Shown: positions 1-8,118 of the stretch, one piece after another | Layout of the letters: each line of letters begins with the position of its first letter | Position numbering within the stretch: position 1 is the stretch's first letter | Origin: Bacteroidota bacterium | GTDB lineage: Bacteria; Bacteroidota; Bacteroidia; Chitinophagales; Saprospiraceae | Direction of reading: 5' to 3' | Length of the DNA stretch: 64,000 bases | NCBI GenBank assembly: GCA_003045895.1 | Contig: PZPC01000006.1 | Location: 1 to 64,000 of the forward strand | Program-made: the position numbers and the translations under genes | Notes under the pieces: generated by a model | Databases searched by the model: none | The model's input: the letters and a program-made list of their open reading frames with translations, nothing else | Told to the model about the DNA's origin: nothing

Positions 1-23
1 TCCAGTAACGACCACTAATCAAT

Positions 24-66
24 AACAAAAAAGCGCATCCTGCCAGGCAGGATGCGCTTTTTTGTT
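24..66. terminator. Bidirectional Rho-independent terminator
   Basis: An uninterrupted inverted repeat (arms 24-43 and 47-66, loop CAG) has a GC-rich 11-bp core flanked by A6 on the left and T6 on the right. It can therefore end transcripts from either side. It overlaps the stop codon of the minus-strand methyltransferase gene and probably also serves a plus-strand gene left of the window. Confidence 0.85.
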
Positions 67-824
67 TATACCTGCCGGCGAATCGCCGCGCACAAAATTC
101 CGGTAGCAACGCCCGCATTCAGCGATTCAGCACCACTACCCACCGGCGCTGCAATGGCTACCTGCTGGTTGACCAGGGCCTGCGCCGCTGCACTTACCCC
201 CTGTCCTTCGTTCCCGATGATCAAAACCCCTGCTGCGGGGATGGGAAGCGAAAAAATGTCCTTGCCGCCCATTTCTGCTGACCAGACCGGGACTTGGGGG
301 TAAGCCGTGTGGACCGTTTCCAGGCTCATTTCAATCCAGTTCACCCGAAGAAAAGCGCCCATTGTTGCCTGCAGTACTTTGGCGTTGTAGAGGTCTACGG
401 TACCCGGACCTGCTACTACCCGGGGTATGGCAAACCAATCGGCAATCCGCAGGATCGTACCTACATTTCCGGGATCCTGAAGGCCATCCAGGTACAGCGA
501 CCAATCGTTGCCAAAATCCGGTTGGGGCCGTGGTGCCGGTTTGTCTACCACGGCGACAACCTTGTTAGGAGTCGAAAATTGGGAAATAAGCTTTAAGTCT
601 TGTTCGTTTACTACGTGAACAGGACTCGAAAAAAAGTTGCCCCTGGAGGTGTTTTTTTCTACCCACTCCGCCAACGCGTAGACCTCCTGAACAGCATAGT
701 CATCCTGAAGCAGTAATTCGCCAACGATCTTCTCGCCTTCAGCGATAAATTTATTATACTTTTGCCTAAATTTCTTTAGGTGTAAAGCTTTAATAAACTT
801 GATGGTATTTTTAGATAGTGCCAT
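66..824 (-). CDS. TrmH/SpoU-family RNA 2'-O-methyltransferase
   Basis: A 252-residue SPOUT-class methyltransferase predicted to methylate a ribose 2'-OH in rRNA or tRNA using S-adenosylmethionine. The N-terminal third (residues 1-100) looks like the substrate-binding domain of TsnR/RlmB-type enzymes. The C-terminal SpoU domain shows the three family motifs: DPGNVGTILR with its conserved Asn and Arg, the IGNEGQGVS motif, and ESLNAGVATGILC, which forms the knotted cofactor pocket. I place the start at 824 because homologues begin at this Met-Ala-Leu-Ser-Lys; an upstream in-frame start would run deep into the oppositely oriented tamL gene. The exact RNA target cannot be read from the sequence. 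Confidence 0.88.
   Translation of the reverse strand: MALSKNTIKFIKALHLKKFRQKYNKFIAEGEKIVGELLLQDDYAVQEVYALAEWVEKNTSRGNFFSSPVHVVNEQDLKLISQFSTPNKVVAVVDKPAPRPQPDFGNDWSLYLDGLQDPGNVGTILRIADWFAIPRVVAGPGTVDLYNAKVLQATMGAFLRVNWIEMSLETVHTAYPQVPVWSAEMGGKDIFSLPIPAAGVLIIGNEGQGVSAAAQALVNQQVAIAAPVGSGAESLNAGVATGILCAAIRRQV
757..764 (+). promoter_or_regulatory. -7 box for tamL inside the methyltransferase gene
   Basis: TACTTTTG matches the Bacteroidota -7 consensus TAnnTTTG. It lies about 60 bp upstream of the tamL start, within the 5' coding part of the opposite-strand methyltransferase gene. No clear -33 TTG is present, so this rests on the -7 box alone. Confidence 0.45.
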
Positions 825-3276
825 GCACAATAAATCAATTTGGCCGGTAAAATACATAATTCCAGTAATCTTACTGGGACTGGCTCTAAGTAGTTGCAAT
901 ACAACCAAAAAATTACCCCCCGACACCTACCTGTTAACCAAAAACCAGGTGGTGATCAAAGAAAAGCTAGACAACAAAAGCGACCTGGCATACAAGTTGT
1001 CTACCCTTTACCGGCAAGAACCCAACAGCAATTGGTTGTTTTTTATTCCCCGGGAGTGGTTTTACCGTTCCGCCCCCCAGGGCCAGGATTCCAGCGCAGT
1101 AAATCAAGCCCAGTCCCAGAAGAGAATAGCTGAGCCCCCCAGCATTTACAGCGACAGCCTGACTATGCTAACGGCGAAAGACATGCAAGCCTACCTCAAC
1201 TACAAGGGCTACCTGCGTGCTAAAGTCATTCCCCAGCGCGATCCGCACCACAAAAAGATGCACGTCAGCTACTACGCCTTACCCGGTAAACGGTTTGTAA
1301 TGGACACCCTTACCTTCCATTCCAGCGACCCTGCCGTCGATAGTTTGTTGCAAGTAGCCAAACCAGCCAGCCTTTACAAGCCAAACGCGCCACTTGATTT
1401 GAGCCTTTTCGAACAGGAAAAGCAACGGATTACGGACTACCTGCGCAACAATGGTTATGCTGAATTCTACCAAACGCAAATTGGCGATCTGGAGTTGGAT
1501 ACTTTCCAGGTTAGTGGCCACGCCAACGTTTATTTCACGGTCTACCCTCCATTTGGCGACTCCTTAAATCAACAATTTTTCATTGGCGACGTGAATGTCT
1601 ACCAAGACTATTCCGTCGATAGATCGAATATTGTTAGTGACACGACCATTGCTGGTCTCCGCTTTTTCCTATCCGAACGCGGCTTTATCGTTGATGCCGC
1701 CTCCTTGCGGCGAGCCATTTCCTTGCGCCCGGGTGAGTTGTACAACCAAAGCAATTTCAACAAAACCAACGATTTGCTGAGTGAATTGGGGATTTTTCGA
1801 TTTGTCAGGATTAAATCCACACCGGATCCCCTGGAAAAAAACACCATTAACCTGACGATTCAACTGACGCCCAATTATTTATTGGAATTCAATGCCAGTC
1901 TTGAGGTTAACTACGCGAACCGGACCAACAGTCCGACGCCCAATCTGTTTGGGTTGTCGCTCAGCCCCGGCATCTTGCACCGCAATTTTTTGGGAGGTGC
2001 CGAACTCTTCACTTCAAGTCTATCTGCCGGGGTAGAAATGGCGCCGGGTAAAATTGGTAAAGATGATTTCTGGAACACCGTAGATCTTCGTGCCGATTTT
2101 GATCTTTCCATTCCCCAGTTTATCGATTACCTGGGGCTCTCACGGGCCCTGGCCCGCATTCGGATGGGTAAAGACAATAGCCTGATTGGCAAAAAGTTCT
2201 ACCGCAATCTTCGCCAGAAAGCTGATACCCATATTGGGCTGGGTTATAATTATTTACTGATTTTCAACTGGTACAGTTATAACCTCCTCAATGTTTCGTA
2301 CGGTTATGAATTGCAACCCTCCCGCTTTGAGCGTTACCAGATCAACCACTTTGCCATCAACTACCTCATCCCCGATGCAAAACCTGATTTTCAGCTTCGC
2401 TTAGCAGAAAATGGCTTTTTGGCCCGTAGTTTTGGACAACAGGTCTTTGTGAGTTTACTGTTTCGCGGTGTCGATTATACCCGTCGTAGTAAAGTTTCGC
2501 TGCGGGGGCTTTCTGGCTACCTCAACACCAATCTGGAAGTGGCAGGCATAGAAGTACTCGGTATCAATAAACTGTACAACGCCATTGCCAACAAATCCAG
2601 TAGCTTCCGGCTGCGGGATACAATAGAATTTAGCCAGTACGTAAAATTTGAATTGGACCTGCGGTTTCAAAAGCAACAACCGGCCGACCGCGTGTTTGCC
2701 GGTCGCTTTAATATCGGAGCAGCTCAGCCTTTTGGTTTCACCTCTGATGTTCCTTACGTGAAACAATTTTTTGTAGGTGGTGCGAATAGTATGCGCGCCT
2801 GGGCACCCCGCGGCCTGGGACCGGGGGGCTATAACGACACCTTGTCTTTGGATATCAAAAACAATTTCCGCCTCTTCCAGACGGGCGACTTCAAGCTGGA
2901 GATGAACCTGGAATACCGTTTCCCTATTTTTTCCTGGTTCAAAGGAGCCATTTTTACCGATGTGGGAAACATTTGGACTTTCGAAAGGGATGATGAGCGC
3001 CGGGCCTCCCAATTCAGGTTCACCAAAAAGATCGACGAGAACTTTGTTTACTATCCCTTCTACAAACAATTAGCGGTTGCCGGAGGCATGGGGTTACGCG
3101 TAGATTTATCCTATTTTATTTTCCGGTTCGATGTGGGCATGAAGTTGCGCTATCCCTATCCTGACCCCAATTTGCCGCCCGGAGAAGTGGCCCCTGAATC
3201 TGCTTTTTGGAATGATTTTAAGCAGCTAAACACTTCCGATTTTGGGTTTAACTTTGGACTGGGATTTCCGTTCTAA
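823..3276 (+). CDS. tamL: TamL-type BamA/TamA family outer membrane lipoprotein
   Basis: An 817-residue outer-membrane Omp85 protein. Residues 1-24 form a lipoprotein signal ending in LSSC, with Cys25 as the lipidation site, which is the hallmark of the Bacteroidota TamL variant of TamA. Residues of about 100-400 look like POTRA repeats, and the remaining 400 form a C-terminal 16-strand beta-barrel domain (Omp85 signature region near GGANSMRAW and GPGG, aromatic C-terminal Phe). TamL is thought to work with an inner-membrane TamB in outer-membrane protein or lipid transport; no tamB is in this window. The start at 823 gives the lipoprotein signal directly. The ATG overlaps the divergent methyltransferase ATG in a single CATG. 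Confidence 0.9.
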   Translation: MHNKSIWPVKYIIPVILLGLALSSCNTTKKLPPDTYLLTKNQVVIKEKLDNKSDLAYKLSTLYRQEPNSNWLFFIPREWFYRSAPQGQDSSAVNQAQSQKRIAEPPSIYSDSLTMLTAKDMQAYLNYKGYLRAKVIPQRDPHHKKMHVSYYALPGKRFVMDTLTFHSSDPAVDSLLQVAKPASLYKPNAPLDLSLFEQEKQRITDYLRNNGYAEFYQTQIGDLELDTFQVSGHANVYFTVYPPFGDSLNQQFFIGDVNVYQDYSVDRSNIVSDTTIAGLRFFLSERGFIVDAASLRRAISLRPGELYNQSNFNKTNDLLSELGIFRFVRIKSTPDPLEKNTINLTIQLTPNYLLEFNASLEVNYANRTNSPTPNLFGLSLSPGILHRNFLGGAELFTSSLSAGVEMAPGKIGKDDFWNTVDLRADFDLSIPQFIDYLGLSRALARIRMGKDNSLIGKKFYRNLRQKADTHIGLGYNYLLIFNWYSYNLLNVSYGYELQPSRFERYQINHFAINYLIPDAKPDFQLRLAENGFLARSFGQQVFVSLLFRGVDYTRRSKVSLRGLSGYLNTNLEVAGIEVLGINKLYNAIANKSSSFRLRDTIEFSQYVKFELDLRFQKQQPADRVFAGRFNIGAAQPFGFTSDVPYVKQFFVGGANSMRAWAPRGLGPGGYNDTLSLDIKNNFRLFQTGDFKLEMNLEYRFPIFSWFKGAIFTDVGNIWTFERDDERRASQFRFTKKIDENFVYYPFYKQLAVAGGMGLRVDLSYFIFRFDVGMKLRYPYPDPNLPPGEVAPESAFWNDFKQLNTSDFGFNFGLGFPF

Positions 3277-3330
3277 ACGACAAATACGAGGGGGGTAGCT
3301 CCTACCTTATTTCAGACTTTACCTACTGGC

Positions 3331-3350
3331 CTGAGATCGGCTCAGTTTTT
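3331..3350 (+). terminator. Possible terminator between tamL and nth
   Basis: A five-base-pair hairpin (CTGAG/CTCAG, loop ATCGG) is followed directly by five T. It is short, and it overlaps the 3' end of the convergent nth gene, so the call is tentative. Confidence 0.4.
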
Positions 3351-3992
3351 AAAAAGTGATTTGCGGCCGTACAAACTACAGATCGGACACAACTGGGGGT
3401 TGTGCCCGCGTGCCGGACAGTATTCACGGCCAAAAAAGATAATTTGCAGATGCAGTTTGTTCCAGCTTTCCCGGGGAAACAACCGCTTCAGGTCAGCTTC
3501 TGTCTTTTCAACATTTTTGCCCGTACTCAGCGTCCAACGGTAGGCCAATCGGTGAATATGGGTATCTACTGGAAAGGCAGGTATGCCAAACGCCTGCGAC
3601 ATGACCACTGAGGCCGTCTTGTGGCCCACCCCTGGCAAGGTCTCCAGAAAATCCATATCGGCCGGTACTTCGCCCTGGCACTTTTCTACCAAAATATGAG
3701 AAAGCTCATAAATAGCCTGCGATTTTCGGGGGGAAAGTCCACACGGGCGAATAATAGCTTTGATATCCTCAACGGACTGTTGCGCCATGTCGTGGGGATT
3801 GTCAGCCAGGGCGAATAAAGCGGGCGTAACTTTGTTGACCCGTTCGTCGGTACACTGCGCCGACAGGAGTACCGCAACCAGCAAGGTATACGGGTCCTGA
3901 TGATCCAATGGAATAGGTGTTTCCGGATACAATTGTTCCAATGTTTCGGCAATGGCATCGGCCTTTGCCTGGCGGCTTAATCGCTGGCTCAT
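3342..3992 (-). CDS. nth: Endonuclease III
   Basis: A 216-residue DNA glycosylase/AP lyase of the HhH-GPD superfamily that removes oxidised pyrimidines in base excision repair. The helix-hairpin-helix LPGVGHKTASVV contains the catalytic Lys125, and PVDTHIHR contains the catalytic Asp143. The C-terminal iron-sulphur region is atypical: only Cys192, Cys202 and Cys205 are visible (C-x9-C-x2-C) and there is no fourth Cys, against C-x6-C-x2-C-x5-C in the classical enzyme. The start ATG overlaps the purM stop by four bases (ATGA, 3989-3992), so nth is translationally coupled as the second gene of purM-nth. Confidence 0.92.
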   Translation of the reverse strand: MSQRLSRQAKADAIAETLEQLYPETPIPLDHQDPYTLLVAVLLSAQCTDERVNKVTPALFALADNPHDMAQQSVEDIKAIIRPCGLSPRKSQAIYELSHILVEKCQGEVPADMDFLETLPGVGHKTASVVMSQAFGIPAFPVDTHIHRLAYRWTLSTGKNVEKTEADLKRLFPRESWNKLHLQIIFFGREYCPARGHNPQLCPICSLYGRKSLFKN

Positions 3993-5167
3993 TCGTAATA
4001 GGTAAATTGTCCGTAAGGAGAATGAATGCTAACCTGGGGTTGGTCCGAAGCGGCTACCCTACCGATCACCTGGGCGTCAATGCCAAAAGACTGGGAAATA
4101 GCGACTACCCGGGCTGCGTGAGCTGGTGGAAGATAGACTTCGAGCCGCTGCCCCATATTAAAAACCTGGTACATTTCCTGCCAGGAAGTACCTGCTTCTT
4201 CCTGAATCAGGGAAAATAAAGGCGGTACGGGCAGCAAATTGTCTTTAATGATCGCTACGTTGTCGATAAACTTGACCACCTTGGTTTGGCCGCCACCCGT
4301 ACAGTGGATCATCCCGTGTAGGTGGGGCCGCAATTCGGCAAAAAGCTGTTTGATGACCGGCAAATACGTACGGGTGGGTGAAAGTACCAATTTCCCAATA
4401 GGAATAGCCTTGCCGTTGATGTCTATGGTATCGGTCAGTTTTTTTCCGCCGATATATACAACGGCCTCTGGCAGAGCAGGATCAAAAGATTCGGGGTAAG
4501 CTGCCGCGTAGCTGTGCTGAAATACATCGTGCCGGGCGGAAGTAAGTCCGTTGCTTCCCATTCCGCCATTGTAGGCCGTCTCGTAGGTAGCCTGTCCGTA
4601 AGAAGCCAGACCAACGATTACATTACCCGGCTGAATGTGATTGACCAATAAATCTTTTCGGGCCAGGCGGCCAAAAGCCGTGTAACCCACATCGATCGTA
4701 CGCACAATATCGCCTACATCAGCAGTTTCACCGCCAGCTAAATGCAAATTAACACCCAGTTGTTTCATTTCGTCAACAAATCGCTGAGTGTACTGGATAA
4801 TGGTCCGGATAACTTCGGCAGGGATAAGGCCTTTGTTGCGACCGATGGTGGAAGAGAGGATAATATCGTCCACACACCCCACACAAGCCATGTCGTCCAG
4901 GTTCATCACCAGGGCATCCTGAGCAATACCTTCCCAAACGGACAGGTCACCGGTTTCTTTCCAGTAGAGGTAAGCCAAGCTTGGCTTGGTGCCAGCCGTA
5001 TCGGCATGCATCAAGTTGCAATATGCCGGATCTCCAGCTGCAAAGTCCGGCAATATCTTACAGAATGCCCTTGGGAACAACCCTTTATCCAATCCCGCAA
5101 TAGCGGCGTGGACTTCTGCTTTGGTGGCGGAAACACCGCGCATTTCGTACTTTGAGGACTCGCCCAT
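3989..5167 (-). CDS. purM: Phosphoribosylformylglycinamidine cyclo-ligase (AIR synthase)
   Basis: A 392-residue PurM of the longer Bacteroidota type. It closes formylglycinamidine ribonucleotide to aminoimidazole ribonucleotide with ATP, the fifth step of purine synthesis. The N-terminal AIR-synthase domain carries the HADTAGTKPSLAY segment and an Asp-rich phosphate-binding stretch (MNLDDMACVG); the C-terminal domain has the Gly-rich ATP-binding loop HCTGGGQTK. First gene of a two-gene unit with nth, with a -7 box just upstream. The ATG at 5167 is the only start near the conserved N-terminal region. Confidence 0.92.
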   Translation of the reverse strand: MGESSKYEMRGVSATKAEVHAAIAGLDKGLFPRAFCKILPDFAAGDPAYCNLMHADTAGTKPSLAYLYWKETGDLSVWEGIAQDALVMNLDDMACVGCVDDIILSSTIGRNKGLIPAEVIRTIIQYTQRFVDEMKQLGVNLHLAGGETADVGDIVRTIDVGYTAFGRLARKDLLVNHIQPGNVIVGLASYGQATYETAYNGGMGSNGLTSARHDVFQHSYAAAYPESFDPALPEAVVYIGGKKLTDTIDINGKAIPIGKLVLSPTRTYLPVIKQLFAELRPHLHGMIHCTGGGQTKVVKFIDNVAIIKDNLLPVPPLFSLIQEEAGTSWQEMYQVFNMGQRLEVYLPPAHAARVVAISQSFGIDAQVIGRVAASDQPQVSIHSPYGQFTYYE

Positions 5168-5183
5168 GGTTTAAGATTTCCGG

Positions 5184-5191
5184 CAAAGGTA
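5184..5191 (-). promoter_or_regulatory. -7 box for purM-nth
   Basis: On the minus strand the sequence reads TACCTTTG, a full match to TAnnTTTG, with the expected start of transcription about 10 bases before the purM ATG. There is no convincing -33 TTG. Confidence 0.45.
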
Positions 5192-5245
5192 AAAGGAAAC
5201 CGTGATTTTAACTTGTAATTATACACAAGGTATTCTTCAGGGGCT

Positions 5246-5253
5246 TATATTTG
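5246..5253 (+). promoter_or_regulatory. -7 box for the M23 peptidase gene
   Basis: TATATTTG is a full -7 match. It lies downstream of the first possible in-frame codon (5202) and upstream of the GTG at 5301, which decides the start of the gene in favour of 5301. Confidence 0.5.
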
Positions 5254-5300
5254 CCTATAGCTTTGAGAAACTATATTTATCAAGAAAGAAATTCCAACTC

Positions 5301-6668
5301 GTGGATTTATATAAAGTGCCTACTCGCCTTTACGCAAATATCTTGCGCAGAAAAGGCTTATTGATTGGGTTTGCCGTCCTTACAACGGCTATTATCACCT
5401 TCGGTTTTTATACCAAAAAGCAACAACAGCACGACCAATCTGACGTCGAATTAGCCGCTTTTCCCGTTATTGTACCTAATATGGCCTGGGGTTTTGCCCT
5501 GGATACCTTGCAATTGGTTCACAAAACGATCGATGAAGGCCAATCTTTATCAGATATTTTGGCTGCGCTGGGAATTGGTAGTGAAAAAATGCAATCCCTT
5601 ATTTTACAGGCGGGCCAGGTATTTGACCTGCGGGGTATGCGAGCCGGAAAACCGCTCATCCTTTTGTCAAAGGATTCCATCCAGGGAATTGACTACCTCG
5701 TCTACGAACCTTCCGTGTATGAGTATATCGTTTTCGACCTCCACCGGGATCAATCCGTACAAAAATTCGTGCGACCCGTCACCAGTAAAGTTGAAACCGC
5801 AGCCGGTATCATTGAAGGCTCGCTTTGGAATGCGATGGTTGATCGGGGCTACAGCTACGAACTTACCGCCAAGATGGAACAGGCGCTCAAATGGTCGATA
5901 GACTTTCACCACTTACAGAAAGACGATGAGTTTCGCCTGGTTTATGAGCAAGACTACGTTGAAGGAAAACCCGTGGCCGTTGGCAATGTAATTGCTGCCC
6001 AATACACGACGGCAGATACTGTTTTCCACAGCATTTATTTTGACAACGGTGCGCAGCGTAAAGAGACGGGGTATTACGACCTGGCGGGCAAGCCCATGAA
6101 TGCCGGCTTCCTGAAAGCACCAGTTGAATACGCCAGAATTTCCTCTTACTACAGCCTTAACCGACTACATCCGGTGCTGAAGTACCGGCGCCCACATTAC
6201 GGAACCGATTATGCCGCACCTTATGGAACACCGATCGTTGCTGTCGGTAATGGCACCGTTTCCAATGCTTCCTACACCGGCGGTAATGGAAACTACGTAA
6301 AAATTCGCCACAACGAAACCTACGAGACCCAGTACCTGCACATGCAGAAAATTGCGACCGGCATCCGGCCAGGGGTAGCAGTACACCAAGGACAGGTTAT
6401 TGGTTATGTGGGTTCCACAGGGCTGGCAACTGGTCCCCACGTGTGTTTCCGCTTCTGGAAAAATGGCCAACAGGTCAACCACTTGAAAATGGATCTTCCA
6501 CCAGCGAAACCATTACCCGATTCGTTGATGGGTAAATTTGCGGCCATTCGCGATTTTTACGTACCCCAACTTCAGGGCATTCATCCAGTCGCGCTTAACC
6601 ACGCAACAACCACAACGGATGCTACTGCAACACCACCAGGGCAAGCCTTAAAAATCGATAACCCTTAA
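5301..6668 (+). CDS. M23-family (LytM) peptidase, membrane-anchored
   Basis: A 455-residue envelope protein predicted to act on peptidoglycan or to regulate amidases. One N-terminal membrane segment follows RRKG (about residues 14-33), then a long periplasmic region and a C-terminal LytM domain. The first zinc motif is intact (His299-x3-Asp303 in HYGTDYAAP). The second, normally HxH, reads GPHVCFRF, so the last His is replaced by Cys382. This may be a subfamily trait or may mark a non-catalytic LytM factor. I chose the GTG at 5301 because it follows an A-rich stretch and the -7 box at 5246. The stop lies 5 bp from that of miaA, tail to tail. Confidence 0.82.
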   Translation: MDLYKVPTRLYANILRRKGLLIGFAVLTTAIITFGFYTKKQQQHDQSDVELAAFPVIVPNMAWGFALDTLQLVHKTIDEGQSLSDILAALGIGSEKMQSLILQAGQVFDLRGMRAGKPLILLSKDSIQGIDYLVYEPSVYEYIVFDLHRDQSVQKFVRPVTSKVETAAGIIEGSLWNAMVDRGYSYELTAKMEQALKWSIDFHHLQKDDEFRLVYEQDYVEGKPVAVGNVIAAQYTTADTVFHSIYFDNGAQRKETGYYDLAGKPMNAGFLKAPVEYARISSYYSLNRLHPVLKYRRPHYGTDYAAPYGTPIVAVGNGTVSNASYTGGNGNYVKIRHNETYETQYLHMQKIATGIRPGVAVHQGQVIGYVGSTGLATGPHVCFRFWKNGQQVNHLKMDLPPAKPLPDSLMGKFAAIRDFYVPQLQGIHPVALNHATTTTDATATPPGQALKIDNP

Positions 6669-6673
6669 ATTGA

Positions 6674-8023
6674 TTAGAAGCGCTGCTGCGCTAAATTCCA
6701 TTCCAACAACAAGGCTGGTGGGGAATTTTGCCAGACCTGCTGTAGTTTACGGGGCAGGTGTTGGTAGCTTACGGGCTGGAAGCCCTGGCTCAGAAAAAAA
6801 GCCTTTTCTGCTTCTTCCGCTAATTTGGCGTATACCCTGGTCGATTCGGTACGGTTTAGCGATTCGTGCAACAACACACTTTGCCCCAGCGTCGACAGAT
6901 TAGCCAGATCCCAGGTTAGCAGAGCAGCCCAGTCTCGCGTAGTTATTGCCTGGATACGGCCAACCAGCTGCTGATCAACGAGCTGAAACAAGCCCACCTG
7001 ATTGATCTTCTCCTGCGGAAAAAAGAAAACAGAGTCTGTCAGGCTACCGGTATCCGCCACCTTCCCTAAGTGCAGCATTTCGCGGGTAACGACGTGCAAA
7101 TAAGCCAGTGCGGATTTGATAGCTCCCCGGGGCACTTGCTTCCAGTGTCCTTCCCGGCGGTTCCAGGTCAGTTGTCGTTTGGCGTAGCGCCGGCTGTTTT
7201 GCTGGATCAGCTTTATCGTCTCGTCAAGATTTTGGTTACCGGCAAAAAAAGCCGCCCATTCCTGGTAACCCACTGTTTGCAAGACCGGCTTATCCAGCAG
7301 TGGGGCCAAAGATCGGACTTCCTCCTCCAGGCCAGCAGCAACCATTCGTTCTACCCGTTGATCGATGCGTTGGTACAATTCGGCCCGGGTCCAACTGGGT
7401 TGTAGAAAAACAGGAATAAAACGATGGTCGGCAACCGCTTTTTGGCGGTAAGCAGAATACGGCTGCTCGCCAGCATAACACACTTCCAGCGCCCGCTTGA
7501 GGCGAGCGGGATTTTGACGGTCGACTTGTGCGTAATAATCCGGATCCAATACCGCTAATTCGGCCTGTAAACCGGTCAGCCCCGTTTGGGTATACAGTTC
7601 ATCCACTTGCTGCCGGATAGCAGGGCTAACGACAGGAAAAGTATCAAATCCACTGGTGAGGGCCTGAATGAATAACCCCGATCCGCCTACCAAAACGGCA
7701 TAATCGCGCTCCTGGTAAACGGCCTCCAGCCGGACCAGCGCTTCCCGCGCATAAGCACCAGCAGTCAACGGCTGGTTGACCGAGCGATCCGCAAGGAAAA
7801 AATGAGGCACTTCGGCCAACTCCGCTTCCTCCGGACGGGCATTTCCAATCCGCATTTCCCGATAAAATTGTCGGCTATCTGCCGACAGGATAACGGTATC
7901 GAAATGTTTGGCCAGCTCGATCGCCAAACGGGTCTTGCCAGAAGCAGTCGGCCCGCCTACTACGATCAGATATTTAGGCGTCTTCAGCGGTTCAACAATT
8001 TGAGGCCCTGGTTTCTCTTTCAT
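6674..8023 (-). CDS. miaA: tRNA dimethylallyltransferase with a C-terminal extension
   Basis: Residues 1 to about 296 form a complete MiaA, which adds a dimethylallyl group to N6 of A37 in tRNAs reading codons that begin with U. The P-loop GGPTASGKT (23-31), the SADSRQFYREM segment, GGSGLFIQALTSG, and the closing YAKRQLTW are all present. The usual protein is about 300 residues; this one has 449. The additional 150 residues are not MiaA. Their last part (AEKAFFLSQGFQPVSYQHLP, then SPPALLLEW) resembles the C-terminal half of GNAT N-acetyltransferases, but the acetyl-CoA loop is not recognisable, so it may be a degenerate GNAT fold (inference). No internal stop or frameshift separates the parts. 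Confidence 0.9.
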   Translation of the reverse strand: MKEKPGPQIVEPLKTPKYLIVVGGPTASGKTRLAIELAKHFDTVILSADSRQFYREMRIGNARPEEAELAEVPHFFLADRSVNQPLTAGAYAREALVRLEAVYQERDYAVLVGGSGLFIQALTSGFDTFPVVSPAIRQQVDELYTQTGLTGLQAELAVLDPDYYAQVDRQNPARLKRALEVCYAGEQPYSAYRQKAVADHRFIPVFLQPSWTRAELYQRIDQRVERMVAAGLEEEVRSLAPLLDKPVLQTVGYQEWAAFFAGNQNLDETIKLIQQNSRRYAKRQLTWNRREGHWKQVPRGAIKSALAYLHVVTREMLHLGKVADTGSLTDSVFFFPQEKINQVGLFQLVDQQLVGRIQAITTRDWAALLTWDLANLSTLGQSVLLHESLNRTESTRVYAKLAEEAEKAFFLSQGFQPVSYQHLPRKLQQVWQNSPPALLLEWNLAQQRF

Positions 8024-8089
8024 CTCATTGAGCTATTTAAGGGGGTAAAGTTACACCTCCACGATCGATCAAAGTACCTAAAAAAAACC

Positions 8090-8097
8090 TATTTTTG
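8090..8097 (+). promoter_or_regulatory. -7 box for the acyltransferase gene
   Basis: TATTTTTG is a full -7 match. A TTG within it opens the same frame, but it would lie upstream of the transcription start, so the ATG at 8119 is preferred. Confidence 0.5.
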
Positions 8098-8118
8098 CGC
8101 AGCAAACCTGTCTTTATT

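Noticed and set aside
2455-3069. Minus-strand open frame of 204 codons
   Set aside because: Antisense to tamL, with no signal, domain or promoter.
5202-5300. Extended N-terminus of the M23 peptidase from 5202
   Set aside because: A full -7 box at 5246 places the transcript start downstream of 5202, and the added residues resemble no signal peptide.
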